A stretch of DNA of 64,000 bases from NCBI RefSeq assembly GCF_965638725.1, contig NC_134982.1, forward strand, positions 42,398,799 through 42,462,798, in the 5' to 3' direction. The notes below the pieces were generated by a model, which worked only from the letters and a program-made list of their open reading frames with translations, made no database searches and was not told the origin of the DNA. Below are positions 8,721 through 23,700 of this stretch, in pieces; position 1 is the first letter of the stretch, and every line of letters starts with the position of its first letter. The translations under genes were made by a program, and so were the position numbers. This DNA is from Aptenodytes patagonicus (lineage: Eukaryota; Chordata; Aves; Sphenisciformes; Spheniscidae).

Positions 8721-11700
8721 GTGAGTGGGGCGGGGGCCGGGCCGGGGCGGGAGCGCTGCCTGCCTTCAGCCCCGTGCATGCTCCTCGGCCGTCGGCGGCT
8801 CCGCTCCCTCGCCTTCGGGCGGGCGGGGGTGTGGGGTCCCCGGCGGAGGCGCGGCGGGCCGCCCGGCGCGCAGCGGTGCCTGTCGGGGCCGGGTGCCGGG
8901 CCCAAGGTCACGCCGTGAGGGGCCGCGGGGACCAGCCGAGTTTCCCCCCCCCGGCGCAGGGGCTTCAGCGCGGCACCTTCCCGGGGCGTGCCAGCCTGCC
9001 AGCGGGAGGGCCGGCGCCAGGCCGTTTCCCTGGCACCTGTGCTTCATCGGGGCAGGTCGCTGATGCCACATGTTCTCTGTGCTCCCCTGCTGCCTCGTCG
9101 TCTTCTGGATACGCCACGTACCTGCTCCCGGAGTTTGAGCAACTCCTGGACGCCCCTGTGGCCCGCTGGGCGCAGGCTGCAGCAGCACCCTCTCCGCTGG
9201 TGAGCCGTGCAGCTGCTTCGTCAGCCTGCCGGCAAAAACAGCCTCGTCAATGAAAAGTACCTAGTTACAGAAACCGGCGAGGGCTCTAAAATCTGGAAAT
9301 GATGAATTTAAAGACAAGTTCTTAAATGACGTCTACCTGAATTTGAGGTTTGGCAACGTTAAACTCATAGCTTAGTCGAGATGGGATTGACCTTTGCCTG
9401 CAGCTGGGTCAGGCGTGCCAAGCCCCGCTGAAGGCAGCGGGGTCTGTGTGTGTCTGAGGCAGAGCGTTAGCGCTGGTGGAAGCGAATCCCGGGGTTGAAG
9501 CCTACTGAACTGCACCCTCGTACAAACAGCACGGTTTGATCAATGCCGCCTTCAAATCTCTATCTGTTAATAGAGATGCCAGTGCTTTTCATTGTGTGGT
9601 GTTTTGAAGGAGACAAACAGAATGACTGTGTAACCACAAACTACAGTTATTGCTGTCTTGTGAGAATCAGGTTTATATAACAATCTGGGGGTCAGATGGT
9701 CTGCGTTTTATTTTCAGTTCCGCCGCTGACCAGCTCCGAGACCCTGATTTAGGTACCTCCTGTATTTCTGTTTCCTTCACCATCCTTTGTTGTTTTAAGA
9801 CACGAACTGTTTAGGGAAGCAGCTTTCTATCTATTTATGTAAACTCCATGTTGGTTGTGGCAAATGAAGTAGCACATAATGGGTAACAACTTCATAAGGT
9901 AAGTACGGTGTATTTGTGTCGGCTGGAAACGCTGCAGTCTCTGAGGTGGTGGCCTATTAATCTGTTCCAGAAAATGGTATGGTAAGCAGCTACGTAGGAA
10001 AATTTTACGGGCACTTAATTTATCCCTTTGCTTAAAAGAGAAGATTAGAATGAATACGCTCATGTTTCTATAAATGTAGTAAGCAACTTGGGTGGGTGGC
10101 CAGGTTTTAAAATACAGCATATGGATGCTGTCTAAAAAAGAACTGCATTTTGCCATAAAGCTTCATTTTTAGGCTGTGAGGCATAATGTCCTGTAAACAG
10201 CCAGTATTTGTGAATGAATGTTCTGATTCTTCTTAGTTCCTACTCCTTTGCCAGAATTGTTTATTGGTAGCAAACTTCAAGCTTGTGTTTTTGAAGAACA
10301 TGCTGCTGTTGCTGTTTTCTTTCATAGATGCAATCTCAGAGATGAAAGTAGGCTACAAGAGTTGTGTGCTCTGAGACTGATGCACTGTGTCATGCTTCAA
10401 GTGAGAAAGCACAAACTACTGCTAGTTTACCCCCTAAAGTGTGAAAAGCGGCAATTCTGTCTGCTAGATTTCTGAACTGCAGTCATAACCAGCTGCAGTC
10501 CCTGACAGATGTTACCCTCTTGAATTGAGCGGCCTGTTCATGTTACAGATCCAGGTTTGAATTCTTTTACGTGGCATCTGCCTGGCTCCACTGAAAATAA
10601 GGGATCTGCCACATGCATGATGTTCTTATTCACATGCCATACGTTTGTCCCCTACTCATCTCTCTTCCAGCATTTGTTGTCCCTTGTCTTTGACTGTTTG
10701 TTCGCTTGCCCCCTTTGCATCTGTCAGAATGGGTGTTTTGTTCTGGCAGGTTCACAGTTTTGTAGGTTTTAAAGGGGGTGTTGTCTCTGGTCAACGCTAA
10801 AAAGCATGTAAAGATACAGTTTTAGACTAAGTAGAATGTTGGATTGTTGTTTCTCTTTTTTTGCTTTAAATGAAATTTGCAGCAAGACTGTGCATCTTTT
10901 TAAGCGGAGCTTACTTCTAACTAAATATACAACACAATTCTTTTTGACTTGTCTCTCTGATAGCTCCATTTTCTTCAGTCGGATAACTGTGTCAACATGC
11001 TAGTTTTCATTTTTGTAAGGCTATGAAATTTTCTGGAAGATATTTTGACCCAGTCCTACAAACATAGGTCCTGATAAAGTCATATACATGAGCTATCCCA
11101 CTGGAACTGAACGGATCACCAACAGTGTGATCAGTGTATACTTTCTTTTGAACTTTGCTGTTCTTTTGCACATGAAGTCAAACAGAAATAGACTCACTTG
11201 TCAAAAAAGTACATTAATTTGATGGGCGTAATTGGACAGATCAACTCTTAAATGGTAGCCCAGCATTTGTGTACAAAATCTGAGAATACTATTTATGGTT
11301 TGCCAAGAATCACTTATGTCACTGTAGCTCAGATAATTTTTTCTATCTTAATTCATCACATTCTTAATGTAGTAAAAATACCACACTTCATTTTGTTAGA
11401 TTTGAAACTCTGAATCAAGGTTTTTCCTGGTGTGATTGCAAATTTCTCTGCAGGGGATTCAGAAAGAAACATACTTCCTTAAGTCTTTACTGTAGCTGAG
11501 TATGAAATTTGTCTTGTCAATGTTCTTTTCATTAGATTGTTTAATACCTTTGTGCAGCATTGGTACTTCCAAATATACCAATAGTAAGTAAAAATAATTT
11601 GCTTGTAATACTTAGTGAGAGGGGTCATCAGTGCAGAACTTTGTTATTGCAGCAGGAGTTTCCAATCAAGTGGAGATTAATGTGAGAGCAAACAAAAGGA

Positions 11701-14700
11701 AACTCCTAGAGAGTGAAAGTGTCATAGCTTCTTTAGAAGCAAATATTGGCTAGAAGTACTTTGGATTTCAGTAATACATTAATGTTCTTTCATTTATGAA
11801 AGATTTTGGTTGTACCACTAAGATAATGACTAATCATAATGCGCAAATTAATATACTTGAAATTCTACAAGAGAATCATCTGTATATGATGCACTGCATG
11901 ATAAGGAAAAAAAAGTTTCAACTCTTGGATTTAGGCCCCCTCTTCCCTACCTTTCAAATATTGTAAATTCATTAGCCATGTAGTCATTTCATGAGACTTA
12001 TTTTAATGTAAAAATATACACCTTTCAAGTGTCCATGCTCTGGATTGTCGTCCAGTATTAAAAGTTTTTTATAATTGCAGAAATATTCAACTACTTACGT
12101 CCAGTCTTTATTGTCAGTAGAATCGTAGTTGCATCGTATCCACTGATTGTACCTCATTTAGATCTCCCAGCCATTATTTAATATCCTCTGTCTGATTCTG
12201 TGGGGAGAGGTTGGGTTATTTTGAAGATGACCTTCTAGAAAAAAATCAGAGAAGATCCCATCAGATGGGGTACCTAAAGCTGAAGACCCACCACAGTAGC
12301 ATCACAAGAAATGCCTTCTTCCCTAGCAGTACTGTGGTATTGTGGTTTTGTGAATGAGAGGGAACTTTTTTGTATCATCATGGCTTTAAAAGTTTGAAGT
12401 AGCTTGGCTAGGGTTTATATTTTGGGGAAGGCCATTGAATGGCTGAGTCAACAGACTGGGGCTCTTGAAGCAGGTCCTGCAATGGCTTGTCAGTATTGTT
12501 CTGCCACGGCTGAGGTTTGCACTATGGACCAGGTCTGGATTGTGCAGCTCCACGGTCTCCCGGGTCTCGTCTTGCACATGTTCTCTGGTCTCAGCACAGG
12601 TTGAAGAAGCTCTGTAATGGCTGCAGGCTTCATGACAAACCAGCTAAAATCTTCCACTAAGTTCTGGCTGCTTCCACGCTGTATTTTAGGAATATGAACT
12701 AGCCTGGTATCCTGTAAATACAGAGATATTTCATGCGGTTTTTGGAACATGGCTGTGGTGCTTGCTTTGAGGAAAATAAATGTAAAAGCACCAAATAACT
12801 CCTAAAATTCAAGAGACAATATCAGAAAACTGGGAAATCTAGGGAGAGAAATTAAATCTTACTTTCATAGTAGATGGTGCTTCTGGTAGTACAAAATACC
12901 AACAAACAGCAGCCCTCAGTTGATGTCCCCTTCAGTATTGTGAGCAGCTTGCACCTGTCACTTGACCTAAGTGTAGGCATCCTTCATCCTGCAATAAGTT
13001 TGGGCAATCCTGTCATATGAAGAGGCATGTCTTCCATCACATGGCTGGGGCGGTTTGCAAAAGATGAAGGGTACTTCAGTCACTTCATTTTACGAGCACT
13101 AATTCAGTGGCGCCTGCATGCCAGTCCTGCTGCAGAAGCTTTCTTTGGGTACATGGTGGAGCAGAGGCTGCAGGCATTCTCAAGCAGTGTCTCCTGGGCT
13201 GACAGACCTGCCCCATTACTTGCTCCTTCTGCAGATCTGAGCAGCCTTCAGGAGCAGGAATAGATTGAATTAATTGTTTCGTCTGTGAGATAGGCACCCC
13301 ACCTTAGATAAATCTGCCCTCCTGGTAATTTGCATCGTGAATTCTGTTCCTTCTCAGGAACTGAATGCAACATATGATTTCTGAACGACACGGATCATCA
13401 AAAACAGTACCAAGGTGTTGGAGGCAACATTTCTACCAAATGACAAGTCCTGGTTTGCATCTTAGCAAAAACTGAGTGGTTACCAGATAAACCATTTTTT
13501 GTGTTGCACTGTATCTTGGTGAATTTCATTATGCAGTGGTCTAGTCCTCTGCAGATTTTGGCTAGCTGAGCGCTTTCTGGAGTTGGGGTGTTTCAGGCTG
13601 ACTTGTCAGCTCTGTGCAAACCCTACCTGTCTGTCATTTTGGCATGTTTAAAGCAGTGTTGTGAAACTTAGCTCACCTGAGTCAGACTTTTTGTAGTCGG
13701 TAAGAAGTGAAGGTGTGGATGTATGTTTTTGTTTGTTGGGTTTTTTTTTTCTCTCCTTGCTGTTTACCTTTGGTGTACTGTTTGTAAGCAACAGCTGGTA
13801 AATTCTTGTGGTAATTCATGGAGTTAATTAACAAAGCTGTGGGTGACTGCATCTTCATTGCAGGTGGGGACCTGTATGTCCCTATGTGCAAGGCCAGGCA
13901 AAGTTTGGCCAAGGACTGAGTTTAACATTCATAAAAGAAAGGTGCCAGCAGTAAGTACAAACTTCAGGCTATAAGGTACCATGTTGAAAGAAGCAGACTG
14001 GAATGTCATTTTAGGTCTAATCTGACTAGCTTCCTGAAGAGCTTGACTTGTGTTGAGTGGAGCCGCAGAGATGAGGATCTTGCTTTGATACCCATTGCTT
14101 GCAATTGGTGGGGTAGGAAAATGCTGTTTTTCCTCTCTCAGTTCTCGGATTACCAGGGATGGGTAAGGGACCTGGGTGTGTTTGGAGATAGAGCCAAGTG
14201 ATTTGCAAATATCTTACCTCGAGTTAATTGTGCTGTTTGTGGCTTGTGGTGTATGTTGTGATATATGGAAGATTAAATCTGGGTTTTGAATAAGCAAATA
14301 TATTCTTAAACAAGCACATGGTGTCACTTTTGATTGCTTTACTAATAATCCAGTGAGGACACAGAACTAAATAGGTACACTCAGATTGTCCAGTAACAAA
14401 ATTAGTTTAAGATAATTGAGTTGAGGTTGTGGGGTTGACACTTGGAGTGTATCTGTGGACCTTGTATTGAGAAAATTTAAGGTGGAAAATTCGCTTTCTA
14501 TCTAAGATCACAAGAGATCTTTTTTTTCCTGCCTGAGATCTGAGGATCTCCCTCCTCAGCAATAAAATTTTCCACTAAACAGGAGTTGGTGGAGAAATCA
14601 TGCATAACGGAAAGTATAAAATAATATTGCTTTCTGTCCAAACAAGTGTGAATCCTTGACAACCTGTGTTTGTTTTTTAAGAAGCTGTTAAAGCTGCTCT

Positions 14701-17700
14701 TCCAAAATCCCTACACACTAGAGAAAGCTGAGGAAAAAGTAAAATATGGTATGGCCCTTTGAAACTAAACAGCTGAGTGCCTTCTCCTTTGTTTGCTGGT
14801 ATGAATTTTTGTGGCCATCACTATTTTTTTAAAGGCTTGATTAAAGCCTGTCATAGAAAGTTGCCGTTTAATCAGGCTGGCCTCTGTGTCTCAGATCTTC
14901 CCCCTGTTCAGCAGACTGCCTTGCACAGTCTGAAGGAGAAGGAAAAATGGGGTATGTGGAAATGTACATGTGGAAAGGCACACATTGCTGTCTATGTGAT
15001 TTTCTTTTGTGTGATCTTTGGTTTCAGAGCACCTGGTCGTGCTGCTGCAGGGCACACCTGGGTAGCTTTGGGTCAGTAAGGTGCCTGTACTGGTTAATGT
15101 GTTTTGTTTCCCTTGCAGTAGCAGTTGTTACAGCTCTATCGCATCTCCATCACAAAGCCAGGGGTACTGATTTAATTCAGCTGAATTAAACTGCTTAGGT
15201 GATAATCTAAAAATACAAAAAAAGGGACCTTCCTCATTTAGGATCTCTTGGAAAATCTAACGAAACTTTCCCGATAATCTTAAGGTGAGAATAGCCATAA
15301 TCATGAAAAGGAATCTTCCTAGAGAACTTTTAAAGGATTTTGAATTCATTCTGCCTCATCTAATCATGGCTATTACTTCCAGAGTCTTCAGCAAGTCTTA
15401 AAATATTTCTGGTTTTCTATCACTACAGCGTTGGGGAACTAATACGAAATTTTTGTAGTGGCTCTTAACTCAAAACCGCAGCTGGCTTTTATATTGTGTG
15501 TGAATAAATTGTACAGAGGTGAAATACATTTACTTTTTTTGCTCAGCTTAAATCTTTGTTCATGCCTTAAAACATGTTTGAATCATTTGCGAAGTTAATA
15601 TACTGCATGAGTTTTGCAGAGGATGGTTTTCTGAAAATGCATTTTATCGTACCTGCAGTCCAGCAAGACTCAAGAAGGTGAATTGAGGATAATGACTACA
15701 GATTTCAGTAAAAACTTGGAAAAAGATGATGGACTGACTGGGTGGGAAGCATTGCTAGCCTGCTTTATTGAGAAAAATAATTGACATCTACTGGAAATAA
15801 GTTTAATTATATTTCTTTCTGTTTTTTAAGAGATGAAATTGGATTAATACCCTGCCCTGAAGCCAGGTATAACCGGAGCCCTATTGTCCTGGTAGAAAAC
15901 AAGCTTGGTGTGGAGAGCTGGTGTGTCAAGTTTCTCTTGCCATATGTCCACAATAAACTTCTCCTCTACAGACAAAGAAAGCAATGGCTGAACAAAGATG
16001 GTAAGTTACCCAGTTGGAGAATAGTATCTTATGTGATTCTTAATGCACGTTTTTTTTATTTATCATAGAATCGTTTAGGTTGGAAAAGACCCTTAAGATC
16101 ATCAAGTCCAACCGTTAACCCAGCACTGCCAAGTCCACCACTAAACCATGTCCCTAAGCACCACGTCTACATGTCTTGTAAAATACCTCCAGGGATGGTG
16201 ACTCAGCCACTGCCCTGGGCAGCCTGTTCCAATGCTTGACAACCCTTTTGGTGAAGAAATTTTTCCTAATAACCAATCTAAACCTCCCCTGGTGCAACTT
16301 GAGGCCATTTCCTCTCATCCTATCGCTGGTTACTTGGGAGAAGAGACCGACACCCACCTCGCTACAACCTCCTTTCAGGTAGTTGTAGAGAGCAATAAGG
16401 TCTCCCCTCAGCCTCCTTTTCTCCAGGCTAAACAGCCCCAGTTCCCTCAGCTGCTCCTCATAAGGTTTGTTCTCCAGACCCCTCACCAGCCTCGTTGCCC
16501 TTCTCTGGACACGTTCCAGCACCTCAACGTCCTTCTTGTAGTGAGGGGCCCAAAACTGAACACAGTATTCGAGGTGTGGCCTCAACCAGTGCCGAGTAGA
16601 GGGCCACGATCACTTCCCTCCTCCTGCTGGCCACACTATTTCTGATAGAGGCCAGGATGCCATTGGCCTTCTTGGCCACCTGGGCACACTGCCGGCTCAT
16701 GTTCAGCCAGCTGTCGACCAGCACCCCCAGGTCCTTTTCCCACTGGGCAGCTTTCCAGCCACTCTTCCCCAAGCCTGTAGCGCTGCATGGGGTTGTTGTG
16801 GCCGAAGTGCAGGACCCGGCACTTGGCCTTGTTGAATCTCATGCAGTTGGCCTCGGCCCATTGATCCAGCCTGTCCAGGTCCCTCTGCAGAGCCTTCCTA
16901 CCCTCGAGCAGATCAACACTCCTGCCCAGCTTGGTGTCATCTGCAAACTGACTGAGGGTGGACTTGATCCCCTCATCCAGATCATTTACCTTTTTTGACA
17001 CTACACTGACCCTTCTTAAAGCCAATTTAACCTGTTCTGAAAGAACTGTGTGTTACTGGGGGGGGGGGGGCAGGCTTTGGATTGTGCATCTTGGCAAACT
17101 AAACAAGTTGTAGGGTTACTTAGTTGAAAATGTAAATCCTCTCTCTCTTGCCCAAGCTGGAAGGGTTAGAGGGAGATGACTTATTTCAGTGAGTGATTTA
17201 GGGAAGTGATGTTAATCTTTACAGAATGAATTTTGTCCTGCTTTCCCGAGACAGAAGGAAAACTGCGGTGATGTGTGGATCTAAAGTAAGAAACAAGTGC
17301 AGTGTTTTTCAGATGTAGGGGTACCAGAAGTCGTTAGTCCATACAGCTGGGTAATTGTAAAGCTTTATTTCCTTTTTCATCTTTTTGGTTTGGTTTGGTT
17401 TTTAGTTTGTTTCACTTGCATGAAAAATACTTTAGTATATGTTGTCTATTTTGAAGTTGTTTAAAAACTTAGAATCAGGTGTGACATGGGAGACATTTGA
17501 CTGCTTACAAAGTCTCCTATTCTGTTCAGAGTAAGAATGAAAAAGGGTAGCTGTAGTTTAGGAAACTAATTTTTTTGTTCATGGTTTCAGGTCTCTTCTA
17601 AATAGCAGTCAGCATAAAAAATGTTCTTACTCTGGGCTTATCTCAGTGTCTTATTCCTGGTGTTTATTCATACTCTTTTTGAGGCTCCTTTATAGTATCT

Positions 17701-20700
17701 TCTACCTGCTATGGCATTTTTCACATTTTTGTGTCCCAGAAAGAGGGATATCTTTTCTGTTGAAGAACACCTCATGACCACTCACAGAGTTCAGACCATT
17801 AGCATCTCACATGCACCTGGGTTTCAGTTTGGGGCTGTTACCTTTTTTTTTTTTTCCTGTTTGCATGAAACTAACCTAAATCATAAAGCACTGACTGTGT
17901 TCATTGTGCTTTAAAATGACTGTCTCAGAAAATCTTCCCCTCCTGGAACATACCCAACAGCCACCATCCATTGGGTTATGTTGATTGCAACTATAGCAAA
18001 GGCAATCCTCCTGGCTGCTTGATGAACTAGTGAGTTAAGTAATTATGTTTTAAATAGTGGGATGCTAGCAGACATCTGATACAGACTCTAGCATCTAGTC
18101 ATCATATAACTAACATGCTGTGCCATCTTGAACAGATTGGTTTTGAGAGTAGGTCTGTGTAGATCAGGAAAAGAGGTCTGGTTAGTAACATCTCTTTCTT
18201 GATGTAACTGCCATTTGCTTTTATCTTCTTTAACTATTTATTACTATAGCCTGTTTCACTTTAAGTGGATGAAGCCAGTTGTGCACTTACCCTCATTAAA
18301 GCGTAGGGTAAGGGACAGTCAGGTGGCGTTAGTTGAGTCTATAAATGTGCACTTGAGCTTCTTTTGCATTCAGGGACAATATGGAGAAAGGAGATTGAGG
18401 TGTTTAGTGAATCTTAGCAAGGGAACATTCTTAAGGCAATGAATGTTGCCTGCTTTTCTTTGCCTGAGGGCAGGATCTGGAGTTATTAAACAGACTTTAA
18501 TTCCTTATTACAGACACGTGGATATATAATGCAAGCGTTTTGAAAAGAGTAGCATTAAATGGCGGAGAAGGTTCGTAATGTGAGCATGAATGTACTTGCC
18601 TTCTAGTGGATGGGGAGAGGCCATACATAGGAACTTTCTACCTCTTTGCAAGCCAGATCATGATAAAGAGGAACCCATTCCACTGGCAACATACAGTCTT
18701 TCAGTGCTTGCTGTGTACCTTGGGTGGTGTTAGAGTAACAAAGCACAGGCTTGATACTCTGAGTTTATTCTCCATTCGAAAGAGTAGCTTAAGAAGATTG
18801 AAGTGTTTTCATGTGTTGTTGGGTATGACTGAACTGTTGATTGTCTGTATTTTATTTTTGTCTAACAGATTTTGTGTGTGTTTCCCCCCCCGCCCCGCAA
18901 CAGAGGGTTGATGTCATGTCATTATGTGATTGCCTAGGAAAAGTGTTTTGTGGACTTCGTAAATTTTACATTGCCCTCTATTTTTTATTTTCATGTAATT
19001 TATTTTCTTGAATATTCTTTCTCATTACAGACATCTTTAACAAGACTTTTATTCCTAGGGGATGTGTATTTCTAACATAAGTAACTTCCATTTCTTACTT
19101 GCTCTCTGTGGTTTATGGGTGGACCTAGTAAGACCTGGATCTTTTTGATAGCTGCCACCAAGTTGCTGCTGATGCATTCAGTTCTGATAGAAACCAGCGA
19201 TTGTGATCTGATTGCAAATTCAGATTTTATAATGCAGATGTTTATACAATTTAATAAAAAGAGCTTTAATATAAGGAATATAAATAATGTTTACTCTGAC
19301 ATGTAGCCAGAAACAAATTTTAGCATTTAAAAAGATGAACCTGCTAGCACAGGCAGTCTTAGCAAGACCAATGGTTCTCATTGCAGTGTTTTTTGCAGGT
19401 CTGAGGTAGGAGTTTGTGAGGTGTATTTTGATTATGCTGCAGATCTTCTGCAGAGAGACTTTTCATTTTGGTCTCAAGCGTTACAGAAAAGTCCTCCCCT
19501 TCAAATTGCCATGCAGACAAAACCATGTTGCTTCAAGCCAAAATACAAACCACTGAGATTTGTGTCACTCTTGCACTGGGAGGCTGGAGACCGCTGATAG
19601 CTGTTAGCTAAAGGGCAGCTGGGTGCTAATGTGCTGGCACCCTGCTCCATTCGCACCGGTCCAGGCGCTTCGTTGCGGTGACATTGTGGCACGTGCCTAT
19701 TCTGCCAGGATGGTATGGTGCACCGACTGCTTGAAGAGTGTCTCTGCTTCCCTCCCAGACGAAGCCTTGCAGAATTCTTCCTCTCAAAATGCAGATCATA
19801 AAACTGTGTCGGTAAATACTGGAGTGGCATGAAGTTTCGATTACTGCCTTTTTGTTGAGAGTTGTTTGGTTTTATTCTTTTGAAAACGAAACTCGGTTCT
19901 CCTTCATTTCTTCAGTTACAAAAGTCAGTTTAAAATGTGTGAGAAGAGGTGATCTCCAGCATTTTCATGTCTATTGAGGTTTTGTGTCACTACTGTAACA
20001 CATGATTAGGGCCTCCATGTTAATAACCTGTTTTTAAAGCAAGGTACAGCTTATAGAGTTAGTATGTTTTAGGCTAATTGAGTTTCACATTTGATAGGAA
20101 ATTTTAGCAGAAACTGAAGTGCAGTGGTGGAAGGAATGAAGGTGGAAGTCTTTCCCAGGTGGACTTACAGAATTGTCTCTAATGTGGTGTAAGTAGGCAT
20201 ACTCTATCAAGAGATGTTACATTTTCTGTGTGTTTGAAATATCTTCAAGGATTTTCCTGCAAATTCCTTTTTATAGACAAAAGTACATGCTTGGAGTTTG
20301 GCAAGGTAGTTGTTTTCTTCTGAATGTAGTGAAGGGATAGATTTGTTTATTACTGCTGCAAAACTCAATTGCATATTCTGTTGATGCTTGTAATAAACAG
20401 TGATTGCAAATGTAGTCTCTTGTTACCTCTTTTGTGTTGTTAGAATTACTGTAAGCCATTATAATTAGAACAGAGAAGAAAAGCAGGGTGCTGATTCAAG
20501 TGTCTGCTTTCAGATGTGGTGTCTGATATTCTTCTGGCAGGATCCTGGAGGAAGGAAGTGCTTTATAGTCAGTCATTGATAGCTTACTGTGACAGATGGT
20601 TAATTTAGTTATGATTTCGTTTGGATACTTGGAATCCAGAATCATGACTACTTCTCTTCTTGCTATTGTTCCAGTTTAGAAATCCTAATTTTACACTATG

Positions 20701-23700
20701 TTTTTATCCTTTCTCCAATATTTTTTTTTGTTTATGCATGCATGTTATTTGTATTATCACAAGATGGTTTTCTGAAATTGCTACAAACTTCTCTTTTTAT
20801 GCAAAGTATTGTTGTGCACACTCCCAGAATATACTTACTTCCCATAAATGTGTTTCCACTTTTACAACACTCTTCTGAAAAGCACATCCTAGTGTGATAC
20901 ACTGACAAAAATAAAAATCTGGATACAGCCCATATTTAAAAAGAAAATGAGCTGGAAACATATGGTTGTATTTGTCCTTTTGCAGCTAGGGAGACTTTCA
21001 TGTACAAAAGGACATGTATGTTGTGAGCACCTACGGTGCTATAGTTTGCTTAAAATGTATCCAGCAGAAAGTACTTTTAAATTGTACATAAAATACATTG
21101 GTTTTTGTTACTGACACAGAGGGAACTAGCTGGCAATTACTATCATTGTGTGCCAGATCTGTCATAAGACTTTCTACTGAAAAGTGGCTCAGAGGTTGCG
21201 AAAATTGTGTCATTTGACATCTCTGGCTCAGAATCCACATTTCATGAAATCTTCATCTGTTACTTGTTGCACAAAGCATCAAAGAACATCAACATGAAAG
21301 AACTGGGTATTGCTTTGAGATTTTCCTTTTGTCTGCTTCTTTCCTTTGATAATGTTCAGGATACAGTGAACCTCTGTAATGGGAAAATGGACAAAATGGT
21401 AGACAAGCTTCTGTTTAAGTTGGGCTCGATTTGGTGCTGTTCCAGACCATTGACATTACCAGAATAGTCGTGTTAACTAGAAATTATGACTTAGCAGGAT
21501 AAACAAACTATATTGTTCTAAGTGGAGCAATGTAGACTATGAAAACCATTTCTAAAAAGTATTCAAAAGACTGAACTAGGTTGTAATAAGCTTTTGCTTA
21601 ACGTGTCTTGTGTAACTTGTACATAGCATGTACAGTGGTAGTACCCAATAATTACTAAAACCATTATTGTATTTAGAAAATCCAACACTCAAAAGTTCAG
21701 AATTTTTTCTGACTGAATTCAGAACTGCCTCTAATCCTGTTCTTGGTTGCAGCATTTTGCTGTGTCTCTACTTTTCTTCTTATCCTGCACTGCACAGTTT
21801 CATTTACCTTTCCCTCCTACAGCAAACACCTTTCCCTCCTGTAACAAATGAAGAAGTCCTGCAGACATCTCCTTTATTGCACAGTCCTGTTGCATCAATA
21901 CTTACTGTGGTTGAGCATTGGAGCCTTTAGATGCAGCCCACTGACCTCTTGGCAAAGTGATAAGTAGCTGAAAATAAAGTTCACCATGGGAAGTGTCAAT
22001 CAACCTAGATTTGGTGCACTGAACTCTTCATAACATGTTTCAAAAGTTATACTAAGCCAGCAATTTGCTGGCAGTCTAGATTAAATATAATTTAAAGCAA
22101 GTTTAAAATACATGTGACTTTTTTGTCTAGGGGAGAAGCTAGTATTAAAGTTTTTTGTGTCTGGGGTTTTTGGGTTTGGTGGGTTTTTTTTGTTGTTCTT
22201 TGTTTTTGTAAATAATCACCAGTTGGAGAGAAAGTTGGCTGGGTGGGGTAAAAATGCAGTTAGCCGAATAAAGGTATTTAGTCTTGCTTTGTATTAGCAA
22301 CAAAGCTTGTAATTCCTGATTTTTTTTTTTTTTTTTTCCTTCCTTGAAGAAACCCTTAGTTGCCATGTAGTAGTACTGCGAATTTGACATAAAGAAGATT
22401 AATGTTACCTTAGAAGAGTCATTATTAGCTCTTGGCCTAGTGCATTTTGAAATGCAGTTTGTGTGTACTGTTTATGACACAAGGTAATAATAGCAGAATA
22501 ATCCGAGCATTTAATTATGTATATTCGTGATACGTAAAATTGAGATATTTTAAAAATACAGAATAACTGATATTTTGAGAAGGTAAAATGGAAAATCTAC
22601 ATGAAACAATGACAGCTTACAATTTTAACTATAGATCCTTATGAAACTGGTGTTTTGTTCAATGTTGCCAATGAAATTTTTGAATGTAAAATTGAAACAG
22701 TAGCCAGCAAAACACTTAGTAGGTGTTTAATTTTACATATGTGAGTAATCCTGGATATTTCAATTGGGCAATTCATCTGTCTAAAATTAGGTAGGTGTTG
22801 AAGTACTTTGCTGGTTCAAGGGTTGGGTAAGTCAAAGAAAAAGCTCTGTATATGTAGGCAGCAAGTTAGGAAGAAGCTTTGCACGTATGAGAAATATTCA
22901 TTCCCTGGCAATGAAGAGGAGTTTAAAAGGACATCTTTCATTAAAGGAAAAAAAAATCTCAATTAGAACTCATGAAAATAGAAAGTTAAGTTAGTTCCTT
23001 GAGGTAATTTTTAAAATATCACCATAACAGCTTTGTGCAAAATCGAGAGTACACTAAAGAATTCCTCCCCCCCCCATTATATGATGGCATAACATGTTCC
23101 TCATAAGTGGGAACATGATGGGAAGCACAAAATTACTTTGTTGGACATAAATGAATGAGCAGTCATACAGTAATATACAAAGGTATTCCACTTTTTGACT
23201 CACTTAACTATTAACTTCTCTCAAAGTCTTGGTTCAGAGATACATGAAGCCGTGTTCCTTTGCATTTTTAATTAATATGCTCCATTATTGTTGCATTTCA
23301 TCAGTGACTTTTTAAAATTTCATTTTACAGTCATAATAACTGCACTAACCAGGGACCTAGTTCCATGGGATACCCTCTTTTTCCTTTTCCTTTTTTTCCT
23401 TAAAAAGTAATAAAGTGCCTCTTATTTGCTGGAAATCACCTAGAGTACAATCTATTTAGTATGTTAAGTGCAGGGAGATTAGGAGAGAATGCAGCCAAAC
23501 TTTCTTGGCAGTGAAAGCCTGGATAGTCATGTTCAGCTTTGAAGCAAGTTTCTTCTTCTTACTCAATTGCAAAATTACCATGTAAATTTAAGAATTGTGA
23601 TTGCAGGACAGGTTATCTGATCTGATGCTGTACCTCCTGAGAGCAGAGGTTAAGGGAGCCAATGCAGCTGACGGTCCTTAGTATCTCAAGCTTAAGTGGC

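Noticed and set aside
8252-9253. Many long open frames on both strands (up to about 180 codons) around PTAR1 exon 1
   Set aside because: All lie in the CpG island where stop codons are rare. They are Pro/Arg/Gly/Ala-rich, overlap each other on both strands and match nothing. Only the 86-base PTAR1 exon is supported.
12386-13297. Clusters of overlapping open frames on both strands in PTAR1 intron 1
   Set aside because: No splice-compatible frame continuing PTAR1, no recognisable domain and no repeat signature.
16232-16998. Plus-strand frames of 113-137 codons
   Set aside because: They are antisense shadows of the CR1 reverse transcriptase on the minus strand.
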